In this document: positions 10,429 to 22,346 of the stretch, piece after piece
Numbering within the stretch: position 1 is the first letter of the stretch
How the letters are laid out: each line of letters opens with the position of its first letter
Assembly: GCA_019054805.1 (NCBI GenBank)
Contig: JAHQIY010000011.1
Location: forward strand, 2,795,001-2,859,000
Direction: 5' to 3'
Length of the DNA: 64,000 bases
Source of the DNA: Brachionus manjavacas
Taxonomy: Eukaryota > Rotifera > Eurotatoria > Ploima > Brachionidae
The notes under the pieces: model-generated
What the model was told of the DNA's origin: nothing
The model's database searches: none
The model's input: only the letters and a program-made list of their open reading frames with translations
Translations under genes and position numbers: made by a program

Positions 10429-13325
10429 GTTTAGTTTAGTTTAGTTTAGTTTCTTTTTTGATATTCTTTTTGTTTTCTGTACCGATCTAGGGCTCCTTCA
10501 GAATAAATTAAAAAATCAAAATCAAAAAAAAAAATAAAATTAAAGTTAATAAAATCAGATAAAAAAAACCAAAATAAAGTAAATAAGCTAAAAATAAAAT
10601 GAAAGTTTAGAAGACAAAGATTGTTACATGTGGCAAATGTTTACATAGTTAAGGTTTCAGCAAAAAAGGAGAAAATAGTAAGGTAGCAATTACACAATGG
10701 AGTTGGGTATTCAATATATCTCGATTCGAAACCTTTTTTGTATTCTTGCACCAGTCTAACAGTTAATGGAACAGAATTGCTCAGTTAACATATCTTTCAC
10801 TCAATTCAAAAAGTCGATTTGAGACTGTTAGTAATTTAAGTTTATTAAAAGCCTCATGATGCAACATGTTGGAAGGATTATCATATTTTAACTTGAGGAT
10901 AGATCTGACTGCTGTATTCTGAATTGCTTGAAGTTTTTTGATATTATTTTCTGAAAATGAATTCAAGCAAGGAAAAGAATAGTCTAAAATCGATCCGACT
11001 AAAGATTTATATAAATTTCCTAGTGTGTTTTGATTGAGACCCCATTTTTTGTTTGACAATATCTTAATAATATTTAGCCTTTTGTTGCAGCGTTCTTTAA
11101 TTTCGTCTACTAGTACATTAAAGTTTAACTTAGAATCAAATTTAATGCCAAGAAACTTGATTTCTTTTGGCTCATTATTCTGTTTCCATAAATTTTTAAG
11201 TTTAGATTATCACTCTCTTTTTTGTACCTAGAGAAAACTACTGAACACGACTTTTCAACTGATATCTTCTTTTTCCATTTAATAAGCCATTGTTCTAGTT
11301 CGTTGGTGTATTTATTAATCTTATTTTCTAGGTTCCCTTTCTTGTTATAAATGAAGAATGTAACTAGATCATCTGTGAAAAGCAGAGAGTATTCATTATT
11401 TGTTTTGTTTCTTTTTGGGATGTCATTAATATATTTACTAAATAAAAAAGGACTAATTACTGAGCCTTGAGGAACACATGCAGTTATTTGATATTCGTCG
11501 CTCAAGTGTTCTTTCACATTTACCTTAAATGTCCTATTATCTTAAAAAGATCTAATCCAGTAAGTCAAGTAATGAGGTGGATTCATTTTAATCAATTTAA
11601 AAAGTAAACCCTCATGCCAAACCCTATCGAAGGCTTTAGAAATATCAAAAAAAAGGCCATAAACTCTTTTTATTCTATTAAATGATTCCACAATTTTTTG
11701 AATTAAAAAAAATAGATAATCTGATGTTCGCCGGTGTTTCCTAAATCCAGATTGCTCCTGGATAAGGAGTGAATTTTGTTCCAAATAATTGTATAATCTT
11801 GAATAAACTATTCGTTCTAGTAACTTTCCTAAGCATTTCGTTATACTAATTGGTCTATAATTTAAAGGATCTTGTAAATAAGAGGCCTTTTTTGAATCAT
11901 TGTAATGTTTGAAGTGTTCCACGCTTTCGGGACCTTACCTTCTCTAAGAGAGAAACTAAAAAGTTCTGTGATTTCTATTAATGAATTTCTAGGTAAGTTT
12001 TTTAACATTAAATTATGTATTTGGTCAGGTCCAGATGCCGCTTCATTTTTCAATCTTTTTAAAGCCATAATTAATTCATTTAAGCAAATTGTATCATTAA
12101 AAATACACTGAACATAATTTCTAAAAAATTCAGAGTTAGAATTAAGTATTTCGAAATCTTTCTTAGTGTCAATTAAATCAGAATTAGGACTAAATATTGA
12201 AGATAAGAGTTCCCCAAAGCATTTTCCCTTTTCTTCATTAATTTAGAATTCCTTGTCATTTGAAACAAAATTTGGGATTAAATTTGATCCTTTTTTTGTT
12301 CTAAATTTATTAATTTTTTTCCAAAAAGGTCTACTTGTAACTGGGTTTTTTCCCATCTTCGTGAAAAAATCAAACCAATTTTGATTTTAGAATTTTTTTA
12401 AAGAGGCCTTTAACTCAAATTTAAGTTGATTATATTTTTGCTTGAGCTTTTGACAGCGAGTTTTATGAAAGTTTCTTCTTACTTTCCTGCGTTCTTTTAT
12501 CAGAATAACAATTTTCGGGGGAAGACTGGTTTTGTAGATTTTCTGAGAAAGATAAGGAATGCTTTTATGAGAAGCAGAAAGATTTTTTCTGTAATTTTAT
12601 CATTTAGTTGATCTATAGTGATGGAACTTTCAGGGATAATAACTATTTGAAAATTTAAAATCTCGCTAAATAATTGCCAGTTCGCTTTCTTATAGTTAAA
12701 TTATTTAGCTGTTGATTTTTTTTCTAATTGATAGCCCATAGAAATTGATGCTTCGATTGGGAAATGTTCACTAGTCATGTCTTGACTATTTAAAACATTG
12801 AAGTCGGTAATTTTGTCAATTAATGAAGATGAAACTAAAAAATATCAAGAATTTCAAAGTAATTCTTATTAAAAATATTGAAAGTAGAACGCTTATCATT
12901 GATTACTGAAAAGTCTTACTCATTGATTATTCTTTCCAACATTATACGGTTTTCATTTTCCCCTTTGCAGCCTATTTGCTTTGTTCTAGCGTATAGATCG
13001 CCACCTAAGATGTAGTTTTTACATTTTTTATTAACTGTTTTAAAAAGCTCATAGTTAAGAAGTACATTGGGTGGATTATATAGACTAAATACAACTAATT
13101 TATTTTTCTTTCCTAAATTTAGTTTTATACAAAGGAGTTCGGAATTGAATTCATCATAAGAAAAATCATGTATAGAATCAATTCCTTCTTTAATTAAAAT
13201 AGCTACTCCTCCTCCAAACTTGTTGCGTGGTTTAGATAAGAACTGATAATTGTGAAAATCAAGATGAAAATTTGCCTCGCTTAAATCTATCTTTAATTAT
13301 CAACAGTTGTAAATCATTTGGGTTC
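10429..13325 (-). mobile_element. Non-LTR retrotransposon (LINE, Jockey/CR1-like), unit 1
   Basis: Reading on the minus strand from about 13325: an AP-endonuclease-type domain whose first residues are missing or unclear (NKFGGGVAILIKEG, then a YILGGDLYART segment); reverse transcriptase pieces with SGPDQIHN, DPLNYRPIS, FFDISKAFDRVWHEGL, ACVPQGSVISPFLF and the catalytic box as LLFTDD; and a C-terminal region (IQNTAVRSILKLKY, FESRYIEYPTPLC) ending near 10641. The 3' UTR contains CTGAAGGAGCCCTAGATCGG, and the tail is a short (AAACT)n run at 10429-10452. Several frame breaks are present, so the copy is inactive as read. It lies opposite in direction to REC8 and is duplicated with it. Confidence 0.88.
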
Positions 13326-13329
13326 AATA

Positions 13330-13480
13330 CGGTCAAGACAAAAGGGACAATACACGGACGGTTTTTGGCGGTCATTTGTCCGGTCAGCCAGGTGGTTAAA
13401 TTTTTAGATCGCCAAAAAATTCGGACAGAAAATACGGGCGGCCAATTATACGGTCAAATTTTTGGCAAAGGTCACTTAAA
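13330..13480. repeat. GC-richer imperfect hairpin with repeated CGGTC words, unit 1
   Basis: A 150-bp island that is much richer in C and G than its flanks, with CGGTCA/GACCG words in both orientations. TTTTTGGCGGTC on one side pairs partly with GATCGCCAAAAAA on the other. It lies between the LINE 5' end and the REC8 upstream region. It may be the LINE 5' UTR, a small transposon, or a regulatory hairpin. It recurs at about 21449-21595 and 29687-29833. Confidence 0.5.
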
Positions 13481-14229
13481 CTTTTAGATAAAAAAAATTT
13501 CGTTAAATTAAAAAAATTGTAGAACTAATTTCGGAATAGAAAATTAATCAAATTTAAGCTTTTTTCTTTTGTTGCGCTTTATTCTAAGTTACGAAATGGA
13601 CGGAATGGTTAAAGACAAATGGAATATATCATACATGAGAATTCAAAATCAACTGGATATGTATTGGCATTAAATTGGCTTCCTGAAATACGGGAAGAAT
13701 TTGAAGAACGTAATGTGCAAAAATAGAAAAAAGCCATATTTTGACTTATTTTTCTATTTCAAAATTAGCTCTACTATTTTTTTAATTTTTAACTTTTTTA
13801 AGAGAACAAAGAGCATTTTTTTGTTCTTTTTATCATTTTGTACTGAATTTTACAAAACCCAAATGGTAAAGATCAGAAATTCATCAAAAATTAAAAAAAA
13901 TATCAACTCCACTAAATAATTAATAGATAAAGAAAGATTTTATTTTAAAATTTTCAAATAATCCCCATAATCATAGAGATGATACAATAATTAGACAATC
14001 ACTAAAAGTTTAAAAATAATTGTGAATTTTAACTTCCACAGATATTTCAATCGAATTAAAATTATAAATTTTTTTTTGATTTTTTTTTAGAGAGGGTGCA
14101 AAATTTACCCAAAATTTTTTCTATCCTGCGTACTTTTTTAGCGAGACTTTTTTTGCTAAAGCATGCTCTCAAACTAGGACTTGAAATTTTCAATAAACTC
14201 TCAAAAAATTCTATTTCTAAGTTGGTGGG
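13481..14229 (+). other. Upstream region of REC8 copy 1
   Basis: AT-rich sequence with no convincing ORF. A T-rich run ending TTTTTTAG|AGAGG about 140 bases before the REC8 ATG could be a splice acceptor for a 5' UTR exon. The same arrangement is kept in units 2 and 3. Confidence 0.35.
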
Positions 14230-16083
14230 ATGAATTTCCAACAAGCTCTTCTTAAGCGTCGCGGTCGATTCGGAACAATTTGGCTTGCCGCCCATCATCC
14301 AGCCAAAATATCCAAAACAGAAATTATCCGTATTGACATTTCCAGGAAATGCGATGAAATAATAGAGTACATAATAAATGGGAGGGAAAATCGACCAAAA
14401 TTTTCACTGGTCGTTTCATCGCATTTAATGCTGGGACTTTGTGTTCTGGTCAAAAAACAGAGTCAATTCTTGCTTGACGATTTGATGCATTTGAGGCAAG
14501 AAATTCACAAGTGCTACATCAATGAAAAACTTGTGGTCAAAACGGCCAAAGAAGCGACTAAAAAACTCCAGCTAAAACCCCTAAAAACTTGCCAATTATG
14601 CTGAGAAATCAGCAATTACTCTTAAAGAAAACCTGCCTCTACTTTCCACAAATCTGGAGACTTATTACGAGCAAGAAAATGTGCGTTTAGGCTGCCTTAT
14701 CGAAGAAACCATTGAAAGACTAGCAATTCCTAAACCTCAGGCAGCTATTTCATTAATCGAAGAAAATCTGGACACCATCTCGGCAATTCAGACAGAAGAT
14801 TTTCAATTCGACAGCGGCATGCTTCTAGTACCAGAAAATTTGCAGGACACTTTTTTTAATGCTGAAAATTTGGAAAAGACCAAAGTTACTTCCACCGCAA
14901 AGTTTGACCAGCGAATTCAGCAAAGAATTCCATTCAAAGAGCTAAGCACTAATGAACAGATCAGGCGCGCTGAACTGACCACTACAATTGCGCACGAGCA
15001 AGAGGCAGACATTTACGCTGACCTGGAAAGTTTGCTGAGCAAAAGACCTGCTGATGTGGAGAACATTTCTCCACAAGCCCCAGTCCAAATACCTGAACTG
15101 TACCAAGAGAGTTTTGCCGAGCCGGCCGCCTTAGTGGAAGAAACAATCCAGACCCAGGCTGAGCAGACCACTGCACCTGGTGTAGAAATATCTGGCGAGG
15201 TCGCAGCTCAAATTTTGCCATATCGGCGCATCAAAAAGAAAAAAACGAGGCCTCATAATTGATGAAAATACAGAAATTTCTGGCTATGAGCTCTCCAAGC
15301 GAATACGCCGCGATGCTGAGGAAAAAATTAGCTGAACTGTTTGCCAAGAATCGGCTTGAAATGAAACTAAATTTTGACTTTTTGAAAAAAGATTTGCTAA
15401 AGGAATGCAGCAGTTTGATGATGAGGACAACGGGTCGGACTTATTCGCGCCGAGACGCGGATCAATTTGTTAAGAATGTCCTTATGCGTCCGAATTTACA
15501 ATCAGCCAAATTGGCCGGTGATAGATTTGACTACACCACTGAGGCCAGACAACTTGAAAGTGTGCTGAATGCTGAACTAGAAGAAGGAAGACAAATGGGC
15601 GAGAGTTTAGAGCGTGGGCGCAAAAGACAGAGTACATCAAAAGTGGATGCAGAGTCGATGCGAATTTCATCAAAATTAATGAAGTCAAAAGATGCAGAGT
15701 TCGAGTCTAGACTTCACTTTGAAGAGTCCAATACGCTGCAGTTTCAGGAACAAGCTCAGGAGCAAATTCAGCTTGAAGTCCCTTCGCTGTTTCCTCCAGA
15801 GGCGCCGGTGATTTCAATCCGTCCGCCAAGTTTAGAAAGAGCTCTGGAAGTTGACGATTATGAAGATATTTTAAAAGATGAGATTAGAAAAAGAGAACAA
15901 GATGCGCAGATGCCAATTTTGCAAGACATTATTATGGAAATGGACTTGGCTGGACTTAGTGTGTCCAATAGGCGAAAATTTGGCATAAAGATGTTTCAGC
16001 TTGTTTTGACAATGTGCAAAGATGAGAGTTTAAAAGCCGAACAAGTCGAAACTTACGGCAATATTAAGCTAAAGTTAGTTTAA
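14230..16083 (+). CDS. REC8: REC8 meiotic cohesin kleisin, copy 1 (frame broken as read)
   Basis: REC8 is the kleisin that closes the cohesin ring around sister chromatids in meiosis. The N-terminal Rad21/Rec8 domain is clear: MNFQQALLKRRGRFGTIWLA, then KISKTEIIRIDISRKCDEII and RPKFSLVVSSHLMLGLCVLV. RPKFSL, like the RPRFSL of vertebrate REC8, favours REC8 over RAD21. The C-terminal winged helix reads NRRKFGIKMFQLVLTMC near the end. The middle is acidic and low in conservation. Reading frames change at A and T runs near 14563-14590, 15235-15245 and 15325. At each of these points at least one other unit has the frame-keeping run length. At the T run near 14850 this copy itself has the in-frame length (7 T). 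No intron is seen. Confidence 0.85.
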
Positions 16084-16361
16084 ATTGTAATTAAAGTGAT
16101 TTATCCGTATTTTGTTTTTATTTGTTAAACATTTTGTTTAAATTGACTACTAAATTAAAAGTTTTCTAAAATTTACTTGCTTTTTTTTAATATCCAATTT
16201 GTACTTAATTAATAAAATTTGTAAATTATTTTATTTTTTTTAATTTATTAAGAATTAAGAATCATTCCCATAAACGGCTATAGGAAATTTAATACCGCAA
16301 AAAATATTCAAAATTACCTCAAATGTAATAAAATTGATTTTAAATTTAAAAAAAATTTCTA
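16084..16361. other. 3' flank of REC8 and unit junction
   Basis: AT-rich sequence after the REC8 stop, running into the start of unit 2 at about 16362. Nothing like it precedes unit 1 at 8109, so 8109 and 16362 mark the duplication joint. The same flank recurs after copies 2 and 3. Confidence 0.6.
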
Positions 16362-16861
16362 GATTTATTTAATTAAAACTGAATAAATTAATCAAATAAC
16401 ATAATTATAGAGAAAATTATATATTAGAGAATAAAAGAAAGACAGGTTACGTAAAATTTCGTAAGAACTGGGATCTGATAATTTAATTCGAATAAAACAA
16501 TTTAAATTTAATTTAAAAAAAAATTGTTTTAATATGAAAGAAATTTTAAACAAATCTTTAAAAAACCGACTCGTTTCGACCGATAGGCCTTCTTCAGGAT
16601 CTAGATGACCGAGAAACACAATTTTATATTTAAGAATAAGAGAAAAAAACAAAAAACTATTTGAATTTTAGAATAAATTTAATTATTGAAATCATTTATT
16701 TATTAATTATAAATTAATTTATGATGCTTATGGTGGATTGTAATAAAAGCAAGTGTAATTAAAAAAGAAATAAGGTTTATTTCAAATCATCAAATTAGAA
16801 ATATAAATTTGATATTTAAGTCTAATTTCAAATAATAATGATAAAAAAAATAAAAAGATGA

Positions 16862-17439
16862 TTAATATCTTGGGTTTAGATTAGGAATAGCCAAATAATC
16901 CGCAATTAATTGCTTGTTTTTTTTCAAATCATTAGTTACAGGTAAGTTGTAATAATTCAAAATTGCTATGACTTTTGGTCTTTGAAGATTTTTCAACTTA
17001 TCAATTGTTTCAGGAAATTCAGGAGGAACATCAAATCCAAGCTTTAAAACAAATAATAATTCTTTAAGGAAATAGACTAAAAAAAAATTACCTTAATCCA
17101 ACCGATTTTTGATTGAGAAGTAGTACAATGGGCTGAATTATATAGGCGCTTTAAAGTGTTTTCATCACTTTGTAAAAATGCTTGTTTAATTTCACCACTT
17201 ATCCCAGTTAATTCTCTCGACATTTCCGCAGTTGTATCGCTCAAGATTTGAATGCGTTCACTTAAATTTCTATTTGAAGCATTTAGAGTTCTAAAGCTCT
17301 GTCTAAATTCTTCGATTAGATCATTATTTTCAAAAATGGCTAGATTTGCTAAAGTTGGTGCAGCACGTTCAAGTGATTCGCACGCCACACTAGCATTTCT
17401 AGCGACCTCTCTAATAATTTCGACCCGATCGTTGGCCAT
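16862..17439 (-). CDS. Gene A copy 2: coiled-coil/SAP-like protein
   Basis: Exons 17439-17092 and 17041-16862 encode the same 175 residues as copy 1 except for one T-to-I change (IQILSD). The intervening intron is longer by two A bases, which would shift an unspliced frame but leaves the spliced one intact. The hammerhead-like motif follows at about 16570-16597. Confidence 0.65.
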
Positions 17440-18429
17440 TTGATTTTTCTATCTTCAAATCTATAAATTTTGACAAAGCTTAAATTTGTCTATTTTTATT
17501 AGAAGTGAAATTGAAAAAAGAAACAATCAAAAACAATTTTTCTTTGTAACAGTAAAGGTTTTCTAGAGGAAAATAAAATTTCACTTTATTCGATCATTAC
17601 CATCTTTTAAAAGCCCTCTAAGTTTTGAAACATACAATTTTTTCAACATTTCATTTGCTTTATTGTTAATACTTTATTCTAAATCACAAATAAATAATCA
17701 CATGATCATCAATTTGATGAGATGATGAAGCAACATGCACATATCTTAAGCCTGTTATTTTTAATAACTAAAACTGCTTTGCTGGCAAATTTCTTTTTAT
17801 TTGTTATTTAAATTTTCAAAGGAAACAATTTTTCAAAATTTTAAAATCTTGGAATTATCAATAATATAATCTACACTAAATTGCAATTGAAATAAAACTA
17901 AAATCAAATCCAGACTAAAAACAAAACCAAATTTTTTCAAAAGTCACAATTTTTTCAATAATATTAAAAATATTTTTTTTAAAAATTATTGAAAAATTTT
18001 ATAAATTAATTTTATTTACTTTTTATATTTACTGATGTGAGAGTTGTTTAAAAACTCAAAAATAAAGTCACTAAATAAATGACAAGCCCAGGCCTTTTTT
18101 TAATTTTTACCCAAATGTCCAACACTTGCTTTTCCCCCAAAATAACAACCTGGAACGGCAGACATTTGATTTGTTCTTGATTCTGACTGATAAATTCCTG
18201 ATGCTATTTATTTGAGACTGTTATTTTTTCATTGTATCAAATTCTTTTTTTATTCTATCTAAATAATAAGCCATCTAAATTTAGTGAATAAATTTTTTAT
18301 CTTAGTATCTAAATCTTTTTTGTTGTATATATTTAAAAATAATAATAAAGTATAATTTTTTTGATAATTTATTTAGAAAAATTAAAAAAAATACAAAAAG
18401 AAAGAAAAATTTAGAAAAAGAAAAAATTA

Positions 18430-18659
18430 ATCTTTTTGGTTATTTGGTTTTGAGGTTGATCTTGAATTGATTTCGGCTTTTTTTTTTCCAGTGGGTCTTC
18501 CTCTTTTCTTTTTAGGAATCTCAGACTGAGTTGAATTTTTTATTAAAATTGTTTTTAACTTGAACTTCATTTTGAATTTCCATTTCTGCTTTTTGAGCCT
18601 CAAACTGATTCATCATTATTATTTGCTTGAACGAATTCAATGCTGCCTGATTCAGTCAT
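18430..18659 (-). CDS. Possible AT-hook ORF, unit 2
   Basis: Same layout as in unit 1: MTESGSIEF start at 18659, a frame change, then the KKRGRPTGKKK AT-hook. The A run after the hook is shorter than in unit 1. Low confidence as a gene. Confidence 0.3.
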
Positions 18660-18668
18660 GATTTTTTT

Positions 18669-21443
18669 GTTTAGTTTAGTTTAGTTTAGTTTCTTTTTTG
18701 ATATTCTTTTTTGTTTTCTGTACCGATCTAGGGCTCCTTCAGAATAAATTAAAAAATCAAAATCAAAAAAAAAAATAAAATTAAAGTTAATAAAATCAGA
18801 TAAAAAAAACCAAAATAAAGTAAATAAGCTAAAAATAAAATGAAAGTTTAGAAGACAAAGATTGTTACATGTGGCAAATGTTTACATAGTTAAGGTTTCA
18901 GCAAAAAGGAGAAAATAGTAAGGTAGCAATTACACAATGGAGTTGGGTATTCAATATATCTCGATTCGAAACCTTTTTTGTATTCTTGCACCAGTCTAAC
19001 AGTTAATGGAACAGAATTGCTCAGTTAACATATCTTTCACTCAATTCAAAAAGTCGATTTGAGACTGTTAGTAATTTAAGTTTATTAAAAGCCTCATGAT
19101 GCAACATGTTGGAAGGATTATCATATTTTAACTTGAGGATAGATCTGACTGCTGTATTCTGAATTGCTTGAAGTTTTTTGATATTATTTTCTGAAAATGA
19201 ATTCAAGCAAGGAAAAGAATAGTCTAAAATCGATCCGACTAAAGATTTATATAAATTTCCTAGTGTGTTTTGATTGAGACCCCATTTTTTGTTTGACAAT
19301 ATCTTAATAATATTTAGCCTTTTGTTGCAGCGTTCTTTAATTTCGTCTACTAGTACATTAAAGTTTAACTTAGAATCAAATTTAATGCCAAGAAACTTGA
19401 TTTCTTTTTGGCTCATTATTCTGTTTCCATAAATTTTTAAGTTTAGATTATCACTCTCTTTTTTGTACCTAGAGAAAACTACTGAACACGACTTTTCAAC
19501 TGATATCTTCTTTTTCCATTTAATAAGCCATTGTTCTAGTTCGTTGGTGTATTTATTAATCTTATTTTCTAGGTTCCCTTTCTTGTTATAAATGAAGAAT
19601 GTAACTAGATCATCTGTGAAAAGCAGAGAGTATTCATTATTTGTTTTGTTTCTTTTTGGGATGTCATTAATATATTTACTAAATAAAAAAGGACTAATTA
19701 CTGAGCCTTGAGGAACACATGCAGTTATTTGATATTCGTCGCTCAAGTGTTCTTTCACATTTACCTTAAATGTCCTATTATCTTAAAAGATCTAATCCAG
19801 TAAGTCAAGTAATGAGGTGGATTCATTTTAATCAATTTAAAAAGTAAACCCTCATGCCAAACCCTATCGAAGGCTTTAGAAATATCAAAAAAAAGGCCAT
19901 AAACTCTTTTTATTCTATTAAATGATTCCACAATTTTTTGAATTAAAAAAAATAGATAATCTGATGTTCGCCGGTGTTCGTTCGCTGATGATCTTGTAAA
20001 TAAGAGGCCTTTTTTGAATCATTGTAATGTTTGAAGTGTTCCACGCTTTCGGGACCTTACCTTCTCTAAGAGAGAAACTAAAAAGTTCTGTGATTTCTAT
20101 TAATGAATTTCTAGGTAAGTTTTTTAACATTAAATTATGTATTTGGTCAGGTCCAGATGCCGCTTCATTTTTCAATCTTTTTAAAGCCATAATTAATTCA
20201 TTTAAGCAAATTGTATCATTAAAAATACACTGAACATAATTTCTAAAAAATTCAGAGTTAGAATTAAGTATTTCGAAATCTTTCTTAGTGTCAATTAAAT
20301 CAGAATTAGGACTAAATATTGAAGATAAGAGTTCCCCAAAGCATTTTCCCTTTTCTTCATTAATTTAGAATTCCTTGTCATTTGAAAACAAATTTGGGAT
20401 TAAATTTGATCCTTTTTTGTTCTAAATTTATTAATTTTTTCCAAAAAGGTCTACTTGTAACTGGGTTTTTTCCCATCTTCGTGAAAAAATCAAACCAATT
20501 TTGATTTTAGAATTTTTTAAAGAGGCCTTTAACTCAAATTTAAGTTGATTATATTTTTGCTTGAGCTTTTGACAGCGAGTTTTATGAAAGTTTCTTCTTA
20601 CTTTCCTGCGTTCTTTTATCAGAATAACAATTTTCGGGGAAGACTGGTTTTGTAGATTTTCTGAGAAAGATAAGGAATGCTTTTATGAGAAGCAGAAAGA
20701 TTTTTTCTGTAATTTTATCATTTAGTTGATCTATAGTGATGGAACTTTCAGGGATAATAACTATTTGAAAATTTAAAATCTCGCTAAATAATTGCCAGTT
20801 CGCTTTCTTATAGTTAAATTATTTAGCTGTTGATTTTTTTTCTAATTGATAGCCCATAGAAATTGATGCTTCGATTGGGAAATGTTCACTAGTCATGTCT
20901 TGACTATTTAAAACATTGAAGTCGGTAATTTTGTCAATTAATGAAGATGAAACTAAAAAAATATCAAGAATTTCAAAGTAATTCTTATTAAAAATATTGA
21001 AAGTAGAACGCTTATCATTGATTACTGAAAAGTCTTACTCATTGATTATTCTTTCCAACATTATACGGTTTTCATTTTCCCCTTTGCAGCCTATTTGCTT
21101 TGTTCTAGCGTATAGATCGCCACCTAAGATGTAGTTTTTACATTTTTTATTAACTGTTTTAAAAAGCTCATAGTTAAGAAGTACATTGGGTGGATTATAT
21201 AGACTAAATACAACTAATTTATTTTTCTTTCCTAAATTTAGTTTTATACAAAGGAGTTCGGAATTGAATTCATCATAAGAAAAATCATGTATAGAATCAA
21301 TTCCTTCTTTAATTAAAATAGCTACTCCTCCTCCAAACTTGTTGCGTGGTTTAGATAAGAACTGATAATTGTGAAAATCAAGATGAAAATTTGCCTCGCT
21401 TAAATCTATCTTTAATTATCAACAGTTGTAAATCATTTGGGTT
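18669..21443 (-). mobile_element. LINE, unit 2, with internal RT deletion
   Basis: Same element as in unit 1. The segment from 19021 to 19758 keeps one long frame through the FTDD box and the C-terminal region, because the run in 'ISFWLIM' (19404-19412) has the frame-keeping length that unit 1 lacks. Around 19979 about 130 bp of RT sequence (the NYRPIS region) are gone, replaced by about 11 bp, CGTTCGCTGAT. The (AAACT)n tail is at 18669. Confidence 0.88.
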
Positions 21444-21448
21444 CAATA

Positions 21449-21595
21449 CGGTCAAGACAAAAGGGACAATACACGGACGGTTTTTGGCGGTCATTTGTCC
21501 GGTCAGCCAGGTGGTTAAATTTTTAGATCGCCAAAAAATTCGGACAGAAAATACGGGCGGCCAATTATACGGTCAAATTTTTGGCAAAGGTCACT
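21449..21595. repeat. GC-richer imperfect hairpin, unit 2
   Basis: Second copy of the CGGTC-word island described at 13330; it is essentially identical. Confidence 0.5.
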
Positions 21596-22346
21596 TAAAC
21601 TTTTAGATAAAAAATTTCGTTAAATTAAAAAAATTGTAGAACTAATTTCGGAATAGAAAATTAATCAAATTTAAGCTTTTTTCTTTTGTTGCGCTTTATT
21701 CTAAGTTACGAAATGGACGGAATGGTTAAAGACAAATGGAATATATCATACATGAGAATTCAAAATCAACTGGATATGTATTGGCATTAAATTGGCTTCC
21801 TGAAATACGGGAAGAATTTGAAGAACGTAATGTGCAAAAATAGAAAAAAGCCATATTTTGACTTATTTTTCTATTTCAAAATTAGCTCTACTATTTTTTT
21901 AATTTTTAACTTTTTTAAGAGAACAAAGAGCATTTTTTTGTTCTTTTTATCATTTTGTACTGAATTTTACAAAACCCAAATGGTAAAGATCAGAAATTCA
22001 TCAAAAATTAAAAAAAATATCAACTCCACTAAATAATTAATAGATAAAGAAAGATTTTATTTTAAAATTTTCAAATAATCCCCATAATCATAGAGATGAT
22101 ACAATAATTAGACAATCACTAAAAGTTTAAAAATAATTGTGAATTTTAACTTCCACAGATATTTCAATCGAATTAAAATTATAAATTTTTTTTTTGATTT
22201 TTTTTTAGAGAGGGTGCAAAATTTACCCAAAATTTTTTCTATCCTGCGTACTTTTTTAGCGAGACTTTTTTTGCTAAAGCATGCTCTCAAACTAGGACTT
22301 GAAATTTTCAATAAACTCTCAAAAATTCTATTTCTAAGTTGGTGGG

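Noticed and set aside
13272-13487. Plus-strand 71-codon frame over the CGGTC hairpin, present in each unit
   Set aside because: It overlaps LINE coding on the other strand and an imperfect hairpin; composition is not protein-like.
14982-15221. Minus-strand 79-codon frame inside REC8 (repeated in each unit)
   Set aside because: Shadow of the REC8 coding strand; not a separate gene.
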